Shown piece after piece: positions 6,662 to 13,613 of a stretch of 16,869 bases of DNA; positions within the stretch are counted from its first letter, which is position 1, and each line of letters starts with the position of its first letter. The notes below the pieces were generated by a model. It was not told the origin of the DNA and ran no database searches. It was given only the letters and a program-made list of their open reading frames with translations. The stretch comes from an uncultured Clostridiaceae bacterium (GTDB lineage: Bacteria > Bacillota > Clostridia > Lachnospirales > Lachnospiraceae). The position numbers were made by a program, and so were the translations under genes. Location of the stretch: NCBI GenBank assembly GCA_947175375.1, contig CAMWMT010000014.1, forward strand, positions 1 to 16,869. The letters run 5' to 3'.

Positions 6662-7204
6662 ATGGCAAAATGGGTATGCAGCGTATGTGGCTATGTTCAT
6701 GAAGGAGATACTGCACCGGAGAAATGTCCTCAGTGTGGAGTACCGGCAGACAAGTTCAACAAGCAGGAAGAGGGCTTAAGCTGGGCTGCTGAGCATGTAG
6801 TTGGTGTTGCACAGGGTGTAAGCGAGGATATTCTTGAAGACTTAAGAGCAAACTTCAACGGCGAGTGCTCTGAGGTTGGTATGTATCTGGCCATGGCACG
6901 TGTTGCTCACAGAGAGGGATATCCGGAGATCGGCCTTTACTGGGAGAAAGCAGCTTATGAAGAGGCTGAGCACGCTGCAAAATTTGCAGAGCTGTTAGGT
7001 GAGGTTGTTACCGACAGTACAAAGAAGAACCTTGAGATGCGTGTAGCAGCAGAGAATGGCGCTACTGCAGGTAAATTTGATCTTGCAAAACGCGCGAAAG
7101 CAGCAAATCTGGATGCGATCCATGATACTGTTCATGAGATGGCAAAGGATGAGGCTCGTCACGGAAAGGCATTTGCAGGTCTTCTGAAGAGATACTTTGG
7201 CTAA
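6662..7204 (+). CDS. reverse rubrerythrin (NAD(P)H peroxidase)
   Basis: A cytoplasmic non-haem di-iron peroxidase that reduces H2O2, with electrons passing through a rubredoxin centre. It is a main oxygen-defence enzyme of Clostridia. The 180-residue protein has the reversed order: an N-terminal rubredoxin domain (Cys6-x-x-Cys9-GY, Cys22-P-x-Cys25-G), then a ferritin-like four-helix bundle (about 45-180). The bundle carries the ligand motifs GECSEVGMY, YEEAEHAAKF, AAENGAT and DEARHGKAF. AAGGAG (6647-6652) precedes the ATG. The frequent-codon bias and perfect promoter fit strong expression. C. acetobutylicum reverse rubrerythrins are PerR-repressed, matching the position behind perR. The stop codon lies inside a perfect 19-base palindrome (7202-7220). 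Confidence 0.93.
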   Translation: MAKWVCSVCGYVHEGDTAPEKCPQCGVPADKFNKQEEGLSWAAEHVVGVAQGVSEDILEDLRANFNGECSEVGMYLAMARVAHREGYPEIGLYWEKAAYEEAEHAAKFAELLGEVVTDSTKKNLEMRVAAENGATAGKFDLAKRAKAANLDAIHDTVHEMAKDEARHGKAFAGLLKRYFG

Positions 7205-7238
7205 TCAGACAGTCTGATTATAAGGGATTTTGAGATGT

Positions 7239-7273
7239 AAGGGAATGGGTCAGAGATGATTCATTCCCTTTTT
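7239..7273 (+). terminator. terminator of the rubrerythrin gene
   Basis: 9-bp stem AAGGGAATG (7239-7247) / CATTCCCTT (7262-7270) followed by TTT. A smaller perfect palindrome at 7202-7220 precedes it. Confidence 0.8.
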
Positions 7274-7420
7274 GCCTGCTGTTTTTTGTAAAATAAGAAG
7301 AATTGTCAGCTAATATTTTATGTAAAGTTCCCTTGAGAAATATCCTGAAGGGACATTATGCACAAAAAAGAACGATCGTGGAAAAAGTTATCAAAAAATG
7401 TCCCCCACTTTTTCACAAAG

Positions 7421-7559
7421 TTATCCACATTTAAGAGCTTCGAAAACATGGGAAAACTAAAGTTATTCACAAAGTTATCCACATTATCCACATTTTTGGT
7501 GTGTAAAAGCATGTTTATACACCGAAGGAAAAGAAACAAATGTTTTGTGATTATCCACC
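7421..7559 (+). promoter_or_regulatory. cluster of DnaA boxes
   Basis: Three perfect copies of the DnaA box TTATCCACA lie at 7421-7429, 7475-7483 and 7484-7492 (the last two abutting). One-mismatch copies lie at 7463-7471 (TTATTCACA) and 7551-7559 (TTATCCACC), and a weaker TTATACACC at 7515-7523. All point the same way. An AT-rich stretch follows at about 7590-7660. No replication gene is nearby, so this is more like a DnaA-binding regulatory or titration cluster than oriC. Apart from this cluster and the trmB promoter, I see nothing in the 7274-7731 spacer. Confidence 0.8.
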
Positions 7560-7591
7560 AAAACATCTGTTTTTTGCGGAAAACGGAAGAT

Positions 7592-7619
7592 TTGACTTGA
7601 TTTTTAAAATATCTAAAAT
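7592..7619 (+). promoter_or_regulatory. possible trmB promoter
   Basis: TTGACT (7592-7597), 16-base spacer, TAAAAT (7614-7619). It lies just downstream of the DnaA-box cluster and about 110 bases before trmB. Confidence 0.5.
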
Positions 7620-7731
7620 TGGATATTATTATCTGAAAACAAAAAATACTTTTCAGATCATAAAGAATCATGTACAATAAGGGGCGGAATCAGGAAGATC
7701 ACCAGATACAGGGAGCGTATAGAGATAGATT

Positions 7732-8376
7732 ATGAGACTTAGAAATATAAGAGGATCGCGGGAGATCATTGCAGCAAGTGAATATGTGGTTCACGAGGAA
7801 GAGACAAGAGCAGGGACATGGCATGCAATATTTGGCAATGATCATCCGATCCATATTGAGATCGGTATGGGAAAAGGAAGATTTATTATGGCCATGGCAA
7901 AGGAGAACCTTCATATTAATTATATAGGGATTGAAAAGTATTCGAGCGTGTTGCTGCGTGCCCTGGAAAAGATGGAGCAGGAGGAACAGCCGCTATCCAA
8001 TCTGTACTTTATTAGAATGGATGCAGAGAATATTGGAAAGGTTTTTGCACAGGATGAGGTAGAACGGATTTATCTGAATTTTTCCGATCCGTGGCCCAAG
8101 GACCGTCATGCGAAGAGAAGGTTGACCAGCAGGGAATTTCTGATGCGTTATGAACAGATTCTTGCGCCGGACGGGCGGATCGAATTTAAGACGGATAATC
8201 GTCCGCTCTTTGATTTTTCCGTCGAGTCCGTAAGAGAAGCAGGATGGAAGCTAAAGGCAGTGACTTATGATCTGCATCACGATCCGGAACTAATGAAGGG
8301 AAACGTCATGACAGAATATGAGGAGCGTTTTTCAGCTATGGGAAACCCGATTCACAAACTGATCGCGGGTCGATAA
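7732..8376 (+). CDS. trmB: tRNA (guanine-N7-)-methyltransferase
   Basis: TrmB uses S-adenosylmethionine to methylate N7 of G46 in the variable loop of tRNAs. The 214-residue product has the class I methyltransferase glycine motif IEIGMGKGRF (about 43-52), the acidic end of strand 2 (GIEKYS), and the TrmB signature FSDPWPKDRHAKRRL (about 117-131) followed by EFKTDNRPLF. Length is normal. No strong ribosome site is seen; GGGAG at 7711-7715 is too far upstream. A tRNA gene follows on the same strand with its own promoter. The run of A and T after the stop (8380-8425) holds no clear stem. Confidence 0.93.
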   Translation: MRLRNIRGSREIIAASEYVVHEEETRAGTWHAIFGNDHPIHIEIGMGKGRFIMAMAKENLHINYIGIEKYSSVLLRALEKMEQEEQPLSNLYFIRMDAENIGKVFAQDEVERIYLNFSDPWPKDRHAKRRLTSREFLMRYEQILAPDGRIEFKTDNRPLFDFSVESVREAGWKLKAVTYDLHHDPELMKGNVMTEYEERFSAMGNPIHKLIAGR

Positions 8377-8428
8377 AGAAAACATAAATTTTTTCTGAAA
8401 AAAATTTTAAAAAATTTGAAAAAAGTAC

Positions 8429-8457
8429 TTGCATTTTCTATAGAAGGTGGGTATAAT
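8429..8457 (+). promoter_or_regulatory. tRNA-Lys promoter
   Basis: TTGCAT (8429-8434), 17-base spacer, TATAAT (8452-8457), about 60 bases before the tRNA. A 7-bp hairpin CTTGTTC-GTT-GAACAAG (8462-8478) lies in the leader. Confidence 0.8.
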
Positions 8458-8518
8458 ATAACTTGTTCGTTGAACAAGACAGCAGAAAATCATGTATGAG
8501 ATTTCTGCAATAGGGAAT

Positions 8519-8591
8519 GCGCTTTTAGCTCAGTTGGTAGAGCACCTGACTCTTAATCAGGGTGTCCAGGGTTCGAGCCCCTGATGGCGCA
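8519..8591 (+). tRNA. tRNA-Lys (anticodon CTT), mismatched acceptor stem
   Basis: The cloverleaf is clear: D arm GCTC...GAGC, anticodon stem CCTGA/TCAGG with loop CTCTTAA (anticodon CTT, reading AAG), variable loop, and T arm CAGGG-TTCGAGC-CCCTG. The discriminator A is at 8591 and no CCA is encoded. The acceptor arms are GCGCTTT and ATGGCGC, giving a T-G pair at 5-68 and a T-T mismatch at 6-67. GCGCCAT would pair perfectly. Everything else looks functional. Confidence 0.93.
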
Positions 8592-8596
8592 TGCAG

Positions 8597-8643
8597 GAGC
8601 ACTGTTTTTGGAACTTTGAGTCCGGGGGCGGTGTTCTTTTTTT
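8597..8643 (+). terminator. terminator of the tRNA-Lys gene
   Basis: GAGCAC (8597-8602) pairs with GTGTTC (8631-8636), followed by an unbroken T-run (8637-8643). The long interior can fold further. Confidence 0.65.
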
Positions 8644-8666
8644 GTTTTGATATAAAAGCTGTTTCA

Positions 8667-8695
8667 TTGACAATTTTCGGATATATTGCTATGAT
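8667..8695 (+). promoter_or_regulatory. promoter of the HD-domain gene
   Basis: TTGACA (8667-8672), 17-base spacer, TATGAT (8690-8695), 33 bases before the start codon. Confidence 0.8.
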
Positions 8696-8728
8696 GAAGA
8701 CGGAAACAGGGATGGGAGGCATCATACT

Positions 8729-9343
8729 ATGGACAGACTAAAGCAGCAGTTGTCATTTTTGCTGGAGATTGATAAACAGAAGGAGATCATACGGCAGACA
8801 TATCTTGCGGACGGGAGCCGGAAAGAGACGGACGCGGAGCATGCCTGGCATCTGGCTGTGATGTGTATGGTCTTGAGTGAATATGCCAATGAACCCATTG
8901 ATGTGGCAAAGACAATGATGATGGTACTGACGCATGATCTGGTGGAGATCGATGCAGGGGACACCTACGCTTATGATGCAAAGGGAAATGAGACAAAGAA
9001 GGAGCGCGAGCTGAGCGCTGCCAGCCGGATCTACGGACTGCTTCCAGATGACCAGAAAGCGTATCTGCGCAGCCTGTGGGATGAATTTGAGGCGATGGAG
9101 ACGCCAGAAGCGAGATTTGCGAACACGCTGGACAAGATTCAGCCCGTGCTTTTGACCGACCACGCAGAAGGAAAATCGTGGAGAGAACACGAAGTACGCG
9201 AAGAGCAGATTATGAACAGAAATGAAAGGACACATGAAGGTTCTGAAGTTCTGTGGGAATATATCCGCGACGTGATAAAGAAGAATGTGGACGCGGGTTT
9301 CATAAGAGGGGGAGGTTTCGGATCATTGGCTTCCCCCTTATAA
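8729..9343 (+). CDS. HD-domain phosphohydrolase (YfbR/HDDC2-like)
   Basis: A metal-dependent HD-domain hydrolase. The closest recognisable type is the YfbR/HDDC2 group, which removes phosphate from deoxynucleoside 5'-monophosphates; the substrate here is inferred. The 204-residue protein shows the metal ligands in order: His in AEHAWHLAVM (about 37-46), His-Asp in THDLVEIDAGDT (about 68-79) and Asp in NTLDKIQPVLL (about 131-141). GGGAGG (8714-8719) is 9 bases before the ATG, and a consensus promoter lies upstream, so it is probably transcribed alone. The last 17 or so residues (AGFIRGGGFGSLASPL) are encoded inside a long inverted repeat and look like read-in rather than conserved domain. Confidence 0.85.
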   Translation: MDRLKQQLSFLLEIDKQKEIIRQTYLADGSRKETDAEHAWHLAVMCMVLSEYANEPIDVAKTMMMVLTHDLVEIDAGDTYAYDAKGNETKKERELSAASRIYGLLPDDQKAYLRSLWDEFEAMETPEARFANTLDKIQPVLLTDHAEGKSWREHEVREEQIMNRNERTHEGSEVLWEYIRDVIKKNVDAGFIRGGGFGSLASPL

Positions 9344-9349
9344 AACCCG
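9294..9349. other. long inverted repeat spanning the end of the HD gene
   Basis: CGGGTTT (9294-9300) pairs with AAACCCG (9343-9349), continuing with ATAAG (9302-9306) / CTTAT (9337-9341) and the GGGGGA / TCCCCC tract. It includes the stop codon. No T-run follows on either strand, so it is either a non-canonical terminator between converging genes or an inserted palindromic repeat. Confidence 0.6.
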
Positions 9350-9360
9350 TTCTGGGATAA

Positions 9361-10110
9361 TTATATACAAATATGAGATATTGGCAGTAGTGGCAGGTGC
9401 ACCTGGATCTCTGTTCCCTTTCCGACCGTCGATCGGAGATGGATCGTTCCGTTGTGCGCCAGTATGATACGGCGGGCGATGGACAGCCCAAGCCCTGTGC
9501 CATTTTCCTTATGGGTCACGAATGGCCGGAAAATGGTCTTCTGTTCTTCTGCGGGGATCCCGCAGCCATTGTCCTTGACAGCTATCATCAGCCGTTTGTC
9601 GTGAGTGAATACCTTCAGTGTGATTCGGCCGCGTTCGGTTATGGATTCCATGGAATTCTTGAGCAGGTTGATGAATACCTGCTTTAACCGGATTGGGTCT
9701 CCATAAAAATCCGGGTACGTGTCATCCAGCTTGATGAGCAGCGGGATGTGCCGGTCCAGAAGCTCAGGAAGCAGCGTATCTTTCAGATCGCATGCAAATT
9801 CTCTGGGGTCGATTCTGGTAATGTTCAGCTGTTCTCCATTATTGAATGCGGAGATGTCATCCAAAAGTATTTTCAGATACTGAAGGTCATGTTTCATCTG
9901 GTCCCAGAATTCAAAATCCTCGACTTCCGGATGCAGCTTCTGTATCCACTGGATCGAGCTGTCCATGTAGGTTAAAGGGTTTCGAATCTCATGAGAGATC
10001 TGAGACAGGGTAAGATGGTGATCATTTTTGATGGCAGTAATCAATTCATGGAAGTTCTTGTCCTTTGACATCAGACGTTCCATTTTTTCCTGTTCGTCGT
10101 ATGTAAGCAT
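9361..10110 (-). CDS. orphan cytosolic sensor histidine kinase
   Basis: A histidine kinase with no membrane helix and almost no sensor: about 30 residues, then the HisKA dimerisation domain with phospho-acceptor His40 in SQISHEIRNPLT, then a HATPase_c domain with N box (NLLKNSMESI), G1 (DNGCGIP), F (FRPF) and G2 (GTGLGLSIA). The ATG at 10110 has GGGAG 7 bases upstream and gives 249 residues; longer in-frame starts run through the promoter. No response regulator is adjacent. A good promoter and three phased Spo0A boxes lie upstream, so a kinase feeding the Spo0A pathway is the likeliest role, though its partner cannot be read from sequence. It converges on the HD gene and diverges from the HIT gene. 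Confidence 0.88.
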   Translation of the reverse strand: MLTYDEQEKMERLMSKDKNFHELITAIKNDHHLTLSQISHEIRNPLTYMDSSIQWIQKLHPEVEDFEFWDQMKHDLQYLKILLDDISAFNNGEQLNITRIDPREFACDLKDTLLPELLDRHIPLLIKLDDTYPDFYGDPIRLKQVFINLLKNSMESITERGRITLKVFTHDKRLMIAVKDNGCGIPAEEQKTIFRPFVTHKENGTGLGLSIARRIILAHNGTIHLRSTVGKGTEIQVHLPLLPISHICI

Positions 10111-10129
10111 GTCATCACTCCCTGTCTGT

Positions 10130-10158
10130 AATATAGCAGATATGTCAAAAAATGGCAA
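10130..10158 (-). promoter_or_regulatory. sigma-A promoter of the histidine kinase
   Basis: On the minus strand TTGCCA (10158-10153), 17 bases, TATATT (10135-10130), about 20 bases before the start codon. Confidence 0.75.
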
Positions 10159-10167
10159 ATAAAATCG

Positions 10168-10194
10168 TTCGACAAATTCCGACAAAATTCGACA
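10168..10194 (-). promoter_or_regulatory. three phased Spo0A boxes upstream of the kinase promoter
   Basis: On the minus strand the 0A-box core TGTCGAA occurs at 10168-10174 and 10188-10194, with TGTCGGA (one change) at 10178-10184. The spacing is exactly 10 bp, so all three lie on the same face of the helix. They begin 10 bases upstream of the -35, an activator position for the kinase gene. The HIT gene starts about 90 bases away in the other direction and could also be affected. Confidence 0.75.
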
Positions 10195-10285
10195 CAACCT
10201 GTTGAAAACCGTGCAAAATCAAGGAAAAATGAGCCGTTTTGGATATAAATCTTCGGTAAAAAAAGAAAGGATGGGTGGATGTATT

Positions 10286-10699
10286 ATGAAAGAAAGTAAC
10301 TGTATATTCTGTAAGATCGCAAATGGAGAGATTCCCTCTACGACCTTGTACGAGGATGAGGATTTTCGTGTGATCTTGGATCTGGGACCTGCGACGAGAG
10401 GTCATGCACTGCTGCTTCCAAAGGAGCATTATAAGGATCTGTTCAATCTGGACGATGAAGTGGCGGCAAAGGTTCTGGTAAAGGCAAAAAGGATCGCTGG
10501 CAGGATTCGGACGGGTCTTAAAGCAGATGGTATGAATCTGGTGCAGAACAATGGAGAAGCGGCGGGACAGACCGTCTTCCATTTTCATATGCATATGATC
10601 CCGCGTTATCAGGATGATCATGCAGGGATTCTCTGGGAGCCGGGAAAGACCACACCGGAGGATATGGAAGAAGTGAAGAGACTGGTAGACGGTCAGTAA
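10286..10699 (+). CDS. HIT family nucleotide hydrolase
   Basis: A histidine-triad protein of the Hint-like branch, usually hydrolysing adenosine phosphoramidates or related nucleotides through a nucleotidyl-His intermediate. The ATG at 10286 (GGGTGG 7 bases upstream) gives 137 residues starting MKESNCIFCKIANGEIP, the usual start with the Cys-x-x-Cys zinc pair. The triad HFHMHMIP is at about 97-104, and GHALLLPKEH and MNLVQNNG are family motifs. Length is normal. The first sigma-factor gene begins 19 bases after its stop, so the two are probably cotranscribed. An in-frame extension upstream to 10202 lacks a ribosome site. Confidence 0.92.
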   Translation: MKESNCIFCKIANGEIPSTTLYEDEDFRVILDLGPATRGHALLLPKEHYKDLFNLDDEVAAKVLVKAKRIAGRIRTGLKADGMNLVQNNGEAAGQTVFHFHMHMIPRYQDDHAGILWEPGKTTPEDMEEVKRLVDGQ

Positions 10700-10718
10700 G
10701 AAGGTATCGGGAGCGACT

Positions 10719-11249
10719 ATGAAAGAGAAGGATCATCAACTGGATGATTACTTTGAATGTTATAAAGACATGCTGTATCGACATGTTTGTACGTATGTGG
10801 ATCATCATACGGCAGAGGATATTTGTCAGGAAACCTTTCTTCGTCTTTCGAAAAACCTGGATCATGTGCATCCGGAGATGGTGAAGGCTTGGCTTTTGAG
10901 GGTATCAAAGCGTCTGGCGCTGGATTATCTGAAAAAAGGCGGCAAGTATAAGACAGAAGTCGGGTTTGATCAGGAAGAGATGGATATCATCGATGTGCAT
11001 TCGGATACAGAACGTATGGTGACAGAAGCAGAAGAGAGCAGAGAAAAGTATAGAGTGCTGGAAAGTCTGGAAAGAGAGAAACCGGAATGGTTTGATGCTC
11101 TGCTCATGAGATATCAGGAACGTATGAGTGATCGTGAGATCGGCGAAGCGATGGGAGTGAAGTCATCACTTGTGGGGCAGTGGAGACGCAGAGCCAGACG
11201 CTGGCTGATGGACCGGTATTCTGTGGAAAACAAAGAAAATGACAGGTGA
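10719..11249 (+). CDS. ECF-type sigma-70 family factor, paralogue 1
   Basis: An alternative sigma factor of the extracytoplasmic-function type that would redirect RNA polymerase to a small regulon. The 176 residues hold region 2 (about 10-72, including TAEDICQETFLRL and VKAWLLRVSKRLALDYLKK) and region 4 (about 127-165, MSDREIGEAMGVKSS then LVGQWRRRARRWL). There is no region 3. The protein aligns without gaps over its full length with the next gene's product, about 62% identical by hand count. GGGAG lies 5 bases before the ATG. No anti-sigma gene follows directly; the nearest candidate is at 13614, beyond murG. The inducing signal is unknown. Confidence 0.85.
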   Translation: MKEKDHQLDDYFECYKDMLYRHVCTYVDHHTAEDICQETFLRLSKNLDHVHPEMVKAWLLRVSKRLALDYLKKGGKYKTEVGFDQEEMDIIDVHSDTERMVTEAEESREKYRVLESLEREKPEWFDALLMRYQERMSDREIGEAMGVKSSLVGQWRRRARRWLMDRYSVENKENDR

Positions 11250-11337
11250 ACAGGAAAAACAGGGGAGATGATAGCGGAAAAAGAGAGATATATTTTGTGA
11301 ATCGTAAGTATCGTTGAGAGGATGTTGGTAATATTTT

Positions 11338-11868
11338 ATGAAAGAAAAGGATCATCGTCTGGATGATTACTTTAAGTGTTATGGAGATATGACGATTCGG
11401 AATCTCTGCTTGTTTGTAGATTATTATACGGCGGAAGATCTTTGTCAGGAAACCTTTGTGCGTCTGTCGGAAAATTTGGATCATGTGAATCCGAAGACAG
11501 TAAAGGCATGGCTGCTCGTGGTATCAGAGAATCTGGCCAAAGATTATCTGAAAAAAGGTGGACAATACACCACGAGTGTCGGATTAAATCCTGAGCAGGT
11601 CGATATTGAGGATTCAGGTTCTGATGTGGAAAAAATCGTGGAGGAGGTGGAAGAGAGCCGCAAAAAGGGAACGATTCTCAAGCGGCTAAAACGGGAAAGA
11701 CCGGAATGGTACGATGTTCTGCTTATGAAATATCTGGAAAATATGAGCGACCGGAAAATTGGAAAGAGACTGGGAATCACGGATGTGCTGGTCGGACAGT
11801 GGAGGCACAGGGCAAGGCGGTGGCTGAATGACAGGTATATCGGAGAATATGGAAAAAGGGACAGCTAA
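11338..11868 (+). CDS. ECF-type sigma-70 family factor, paralogue 2
   Basis: A tandem paralogue of the preceding gene, also 176 residues, sharing the start MKEKDHxLDDYF, the region 2 core TAEDLCQETFVRL and the end of region 4, LVGQWRHRARRWL. The likely promoter-reading helix differs most (KRLGITDV against EAMGVKSS), so the two may read different -35 elements. A weak ribosome site (GAGAGGA, 11315-11321) is 16 bases before the ATG, which suggests low translation or a different control from copy 1. The 88-base gap before it contains no clear terminator. Its stop codon lies in the loop of the murG terminator hairpin. Confidence 0.85.
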   Translation: MKEKDHRLDDYFKCYGDMTIRNLCLFVDYYTAEDLCQETFVRLSENLDHVNPKTVKAWLLVVSENLAKDYLKKGGQYTTSVGLNPEQVDIEDSGSDVEKIVEEVEESRKKGTILKRLKRERPEWYDVLLMKYLENMSDRKIGKRLGITDVLVGQWRHRARRWLNDRYIGEYGKRDS

Positions 11869-11875
11869 CTGTCCC
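11853..11875 (-). terminator. terminator of murG
   Basis: 7-bp perfect stem GGGACAG (11858-11864) / CTGTCCC (11869-11875) with a 4-base loop containing the sigma-2 stop codon. On the minus strand it is followed by TTTTT (11853-11857). In the plus direction there is no T-run. Confidence 0.75.
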
Positions 11876-11900
11876 TGGGATATTCTGAAAATAACAACTA

Positions 11901-12965
11901 TCAGCGTGCGGTCTCCTCGATCAGACGGAAGATCGTATCAATGGCATCGGTCTGTTCACAGGATCGCATGGACTGGATGTAGTCTTCCCGGTGAGCGGAC
12001 AGGCTAGACACGGCATGCAAAAGAGATTCTTTCGTCAGTTCTTCTTCTTCAAGAACCATGGAAAATCCCTGACGTTCGAAAGATCTGGCGTTCAGGATCT
12101 GGTCCCCACGGCTTGCCCTGGCAGAAAGCGGGATCAGAAGCATGGGCTTCTGGAGCTTTAAGAATTCACAGACGGCATTGGCTCCGGCTCTGGAGATGAC
12201 CAGGTCACACAGGGCGAACAGATCAGGAAGTTCTTTCTGAATATATTCATACTGTACATAGCCTTTGGTATGCAGAAGGCTGTCATCCAGTTTGCCTTTT
12301 CCGCACAGATGGATGATCTGCCACTGCTTTAAAAGCTCGGGGAGCGCATCCCGTACCGCCTGGTTGATAACGCCGGCGCCCAGACTTCCGCCCATGACCA
12401 TCAGGACCGGTTTGCCTGTCGTGAAACCGGTCAGAGTGAGAGCGGCGCTTCGTTTCCCTTCCATCAGTTCCTGGCGGATGGGGCATCCGGTCAGAACGGC
12501 TTTATCTTTCGGGAGATATTGGATGGTCTCCGGAAAGTTACAGCAGACCTTTGTAGCACCGGGCATGCTCAGCTTATTAGCAAGGCCGGGAGTCAGGTCG
12601 GATTCATGGCAGATGACGGGGATATGTCTGCGCTTGGCCGCCATGACTACAGGAACAGAGACGAAGCCGCCCTTGGAAAAGACGATGTCGGGCTTCAGTT
12701 TTTTCATCAGGGAAGATGCTTCAGAGAAGCCTTTGATGACCCGGAAAGGGTCAGTGAAGTTCTTCCAGTCAAAGTAACGGCGCAGTTTTCCGGAGGAAAT
12801 GCCGTAGTAGGGGATGTGTTGGGCTTCAATGAGTTTTTTCTCGATGCCGTCAGTGGAGCCGATGTAGGTAATGGTATAGCCTGCGGCGCGCAGACGGGGC
12901 AGCAGGGCAATGTTCGGCGTTACGTGACCGGCAGTGCCGCCGCCGGTGAGTATGATATGTTTCAT
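11901..12965 (-). CDS. murG: MurG, lipid II-forming N-acetylglucosaminyltransferase
   Basis: MurG transfers GlcNAc from UDP-GlcNAc to lipid I at the inner face of the membrane, making the peptidoglycan precursor lipid II. The 354 residues start MKHIILTGGGTAGHVTPN, with the first glycine loop at about 8-14. Other family motifs are HESDLTPGLANKL (about 119-131), the second loop GGSLGAGVINQ (about 191-201), SRAGANAVCEFL and ASRGDQILNA. GGAGGAG lies about 9 bases upstream of the ATG. The gene stands alone here instead of in the mra/dcw cluster, and it sits on the opposite strand between the sigma genes and the candidate anti-sigma gene. The division-cluster copy, if any, lies outside the window. 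Confidence 0.95.
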   Translation of the reverse strand: MKHIILTGGGTAGHVTPNIALLPRLRAAGYTITYIGSTDGIEKKLIEAQHIPYYGISSGKLRRYFDWKNFTDPFRVIKGFSEASSLMKKLKPDIVFSKGGFVSVPVVMAAKRRHIPVICHESDLTPGLANKLSMPGATKVCCNFPETIQYLPKDKAVLTGCPIRQELMEGKRSAALTLTGFTTGKPVLMVMGGSLGAGVINQAVRDALPELLKQWQIIHLCGKGKLDDSLLHTKGYVQYEYIQKELPDLFALCDLVISRAGANAVCEFLKLQKPMLLIPLSARASRGDQILNARSFERQGFSMVLEEEELTKESLLHAVSSLSAHREDYIQSMRSCEQTDAIDTIFRLIEETAR

Positions 12966-13168
12966 GTGATAATTCTCCTCCCTGGGGTTGATTTTGAGGT
13001 CGATCTTGATTTAGCAGCGATGGTTTGCGCTGTCTGATTTTATGATAGTCGTATGTTGATTATTATATAGCGGGTGAGGGAAATGTCAATGGGCGGTTGG
13101 ATGTTCGTGATCGTCAACAGCCCGGACAGTAGTAGGGATTTGCGAGAATGTATGTAATATGACTGGTA

Positions 13169-13230
13169 TTGAAAAATGCCAGAAAAGCAAGATAAGCGGA
13201 ACATGGACTGATGTTCCGTGAGAGCAGGAA
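13169..13230 (+). repeat. direct repeat, copy 1 (about 60 bp)
   Basis: Positions 13171-13230 align without gaps to 13331-13390 at 51 of 60 bases (85%), offset exactly 160. This copy contains a perfect hairpin GGAACAT-GGACTG-ATGTTCC (13198-13217). The repeat lies in a 650-base spacer (12966-13613) between murG and the candidate anti-sigma gene in which I find no convincing gene. The function is unknown. Confidence 0.8.
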
Positions 13231-13328
13231 TTTTGTGCTGCTTATACAATATAGATATCAACAGAAGACACTTAAAGTAATTACCAGCAGTAAACAAACA
13301 GAAATCAGAAATGTGTAACATCTGGAGT

Positions 13329-13390
13329 TTGAAAATCGCCAGAAAAGCAGGATAAACGGCACATGGACCGATGCTCTGTGAGGGCAGGAA
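13329..13390 (+). repeat. direct repeat, copy 2 (about 60 bp)
   Basis: This is the second copy, 160 bases after the first. The hairpin stem of copy 1 is partly lost (GGCACAT / ATGCTCT), so pairing has not been kept. A 12-base match GAAATGTGTAAC just before this copy (13305-13316) recurs at 13425-13436, hinting at a third decayed unit. The two copies stand in different reading frames relative to one another, which argues against a coding repeat. Confidence 0.75.
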
Positions 13391-13613
13391 TCGATACCCA
13401 TGAACAAAAGGATTTGTAGACAATGAAATGTGTAACGTGTGAGTTCGACTCTATGTATCATGGGAAATGATAGATGAATGTTCTCACGAGTGTTGTGTCG
13501 TTTATGCAAAAATGAAAGATAAGGAATGACTGGTAGACGGGCATTCCAAAGATACAGTTGTAATGGAAATGGAACATTTGACAAGACAGTGAAGAATAAA
13601 GGATTGTAAAAGT

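Noticed and set aside
7358..7600. 80-residue open frame and its minus-strand partner over the DnaA boxes.
   Set aside because: Low-complexity translation caused by repeated TTATCCACA; no ribosome site; the DNA-level motif explains the stretch.
7421..7660. Chromosomal origin oriC.
   Set aside because: No dnaA, dnaN, rpmH or other origin-linked genes nearby, and boxes in only one orientation; kept as a DnaA-box cluster only.
11295..11305. 11-base match TTGTGAATCGT before sigma paralogue 2 and at 14408-14418 before the exported protein, as a shared ECF promoter.
   Set aside because: Several dozen 11-base matches are expected by chance in a window this size, distances to the starts differ, and no common -10 follows.
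13040..13423. 127-residue minus-strand frame across the direct repeats.
   Set aside because: The two repeat copies fall in different reading frames, there is no ribosome site, and no domain is recognisable.
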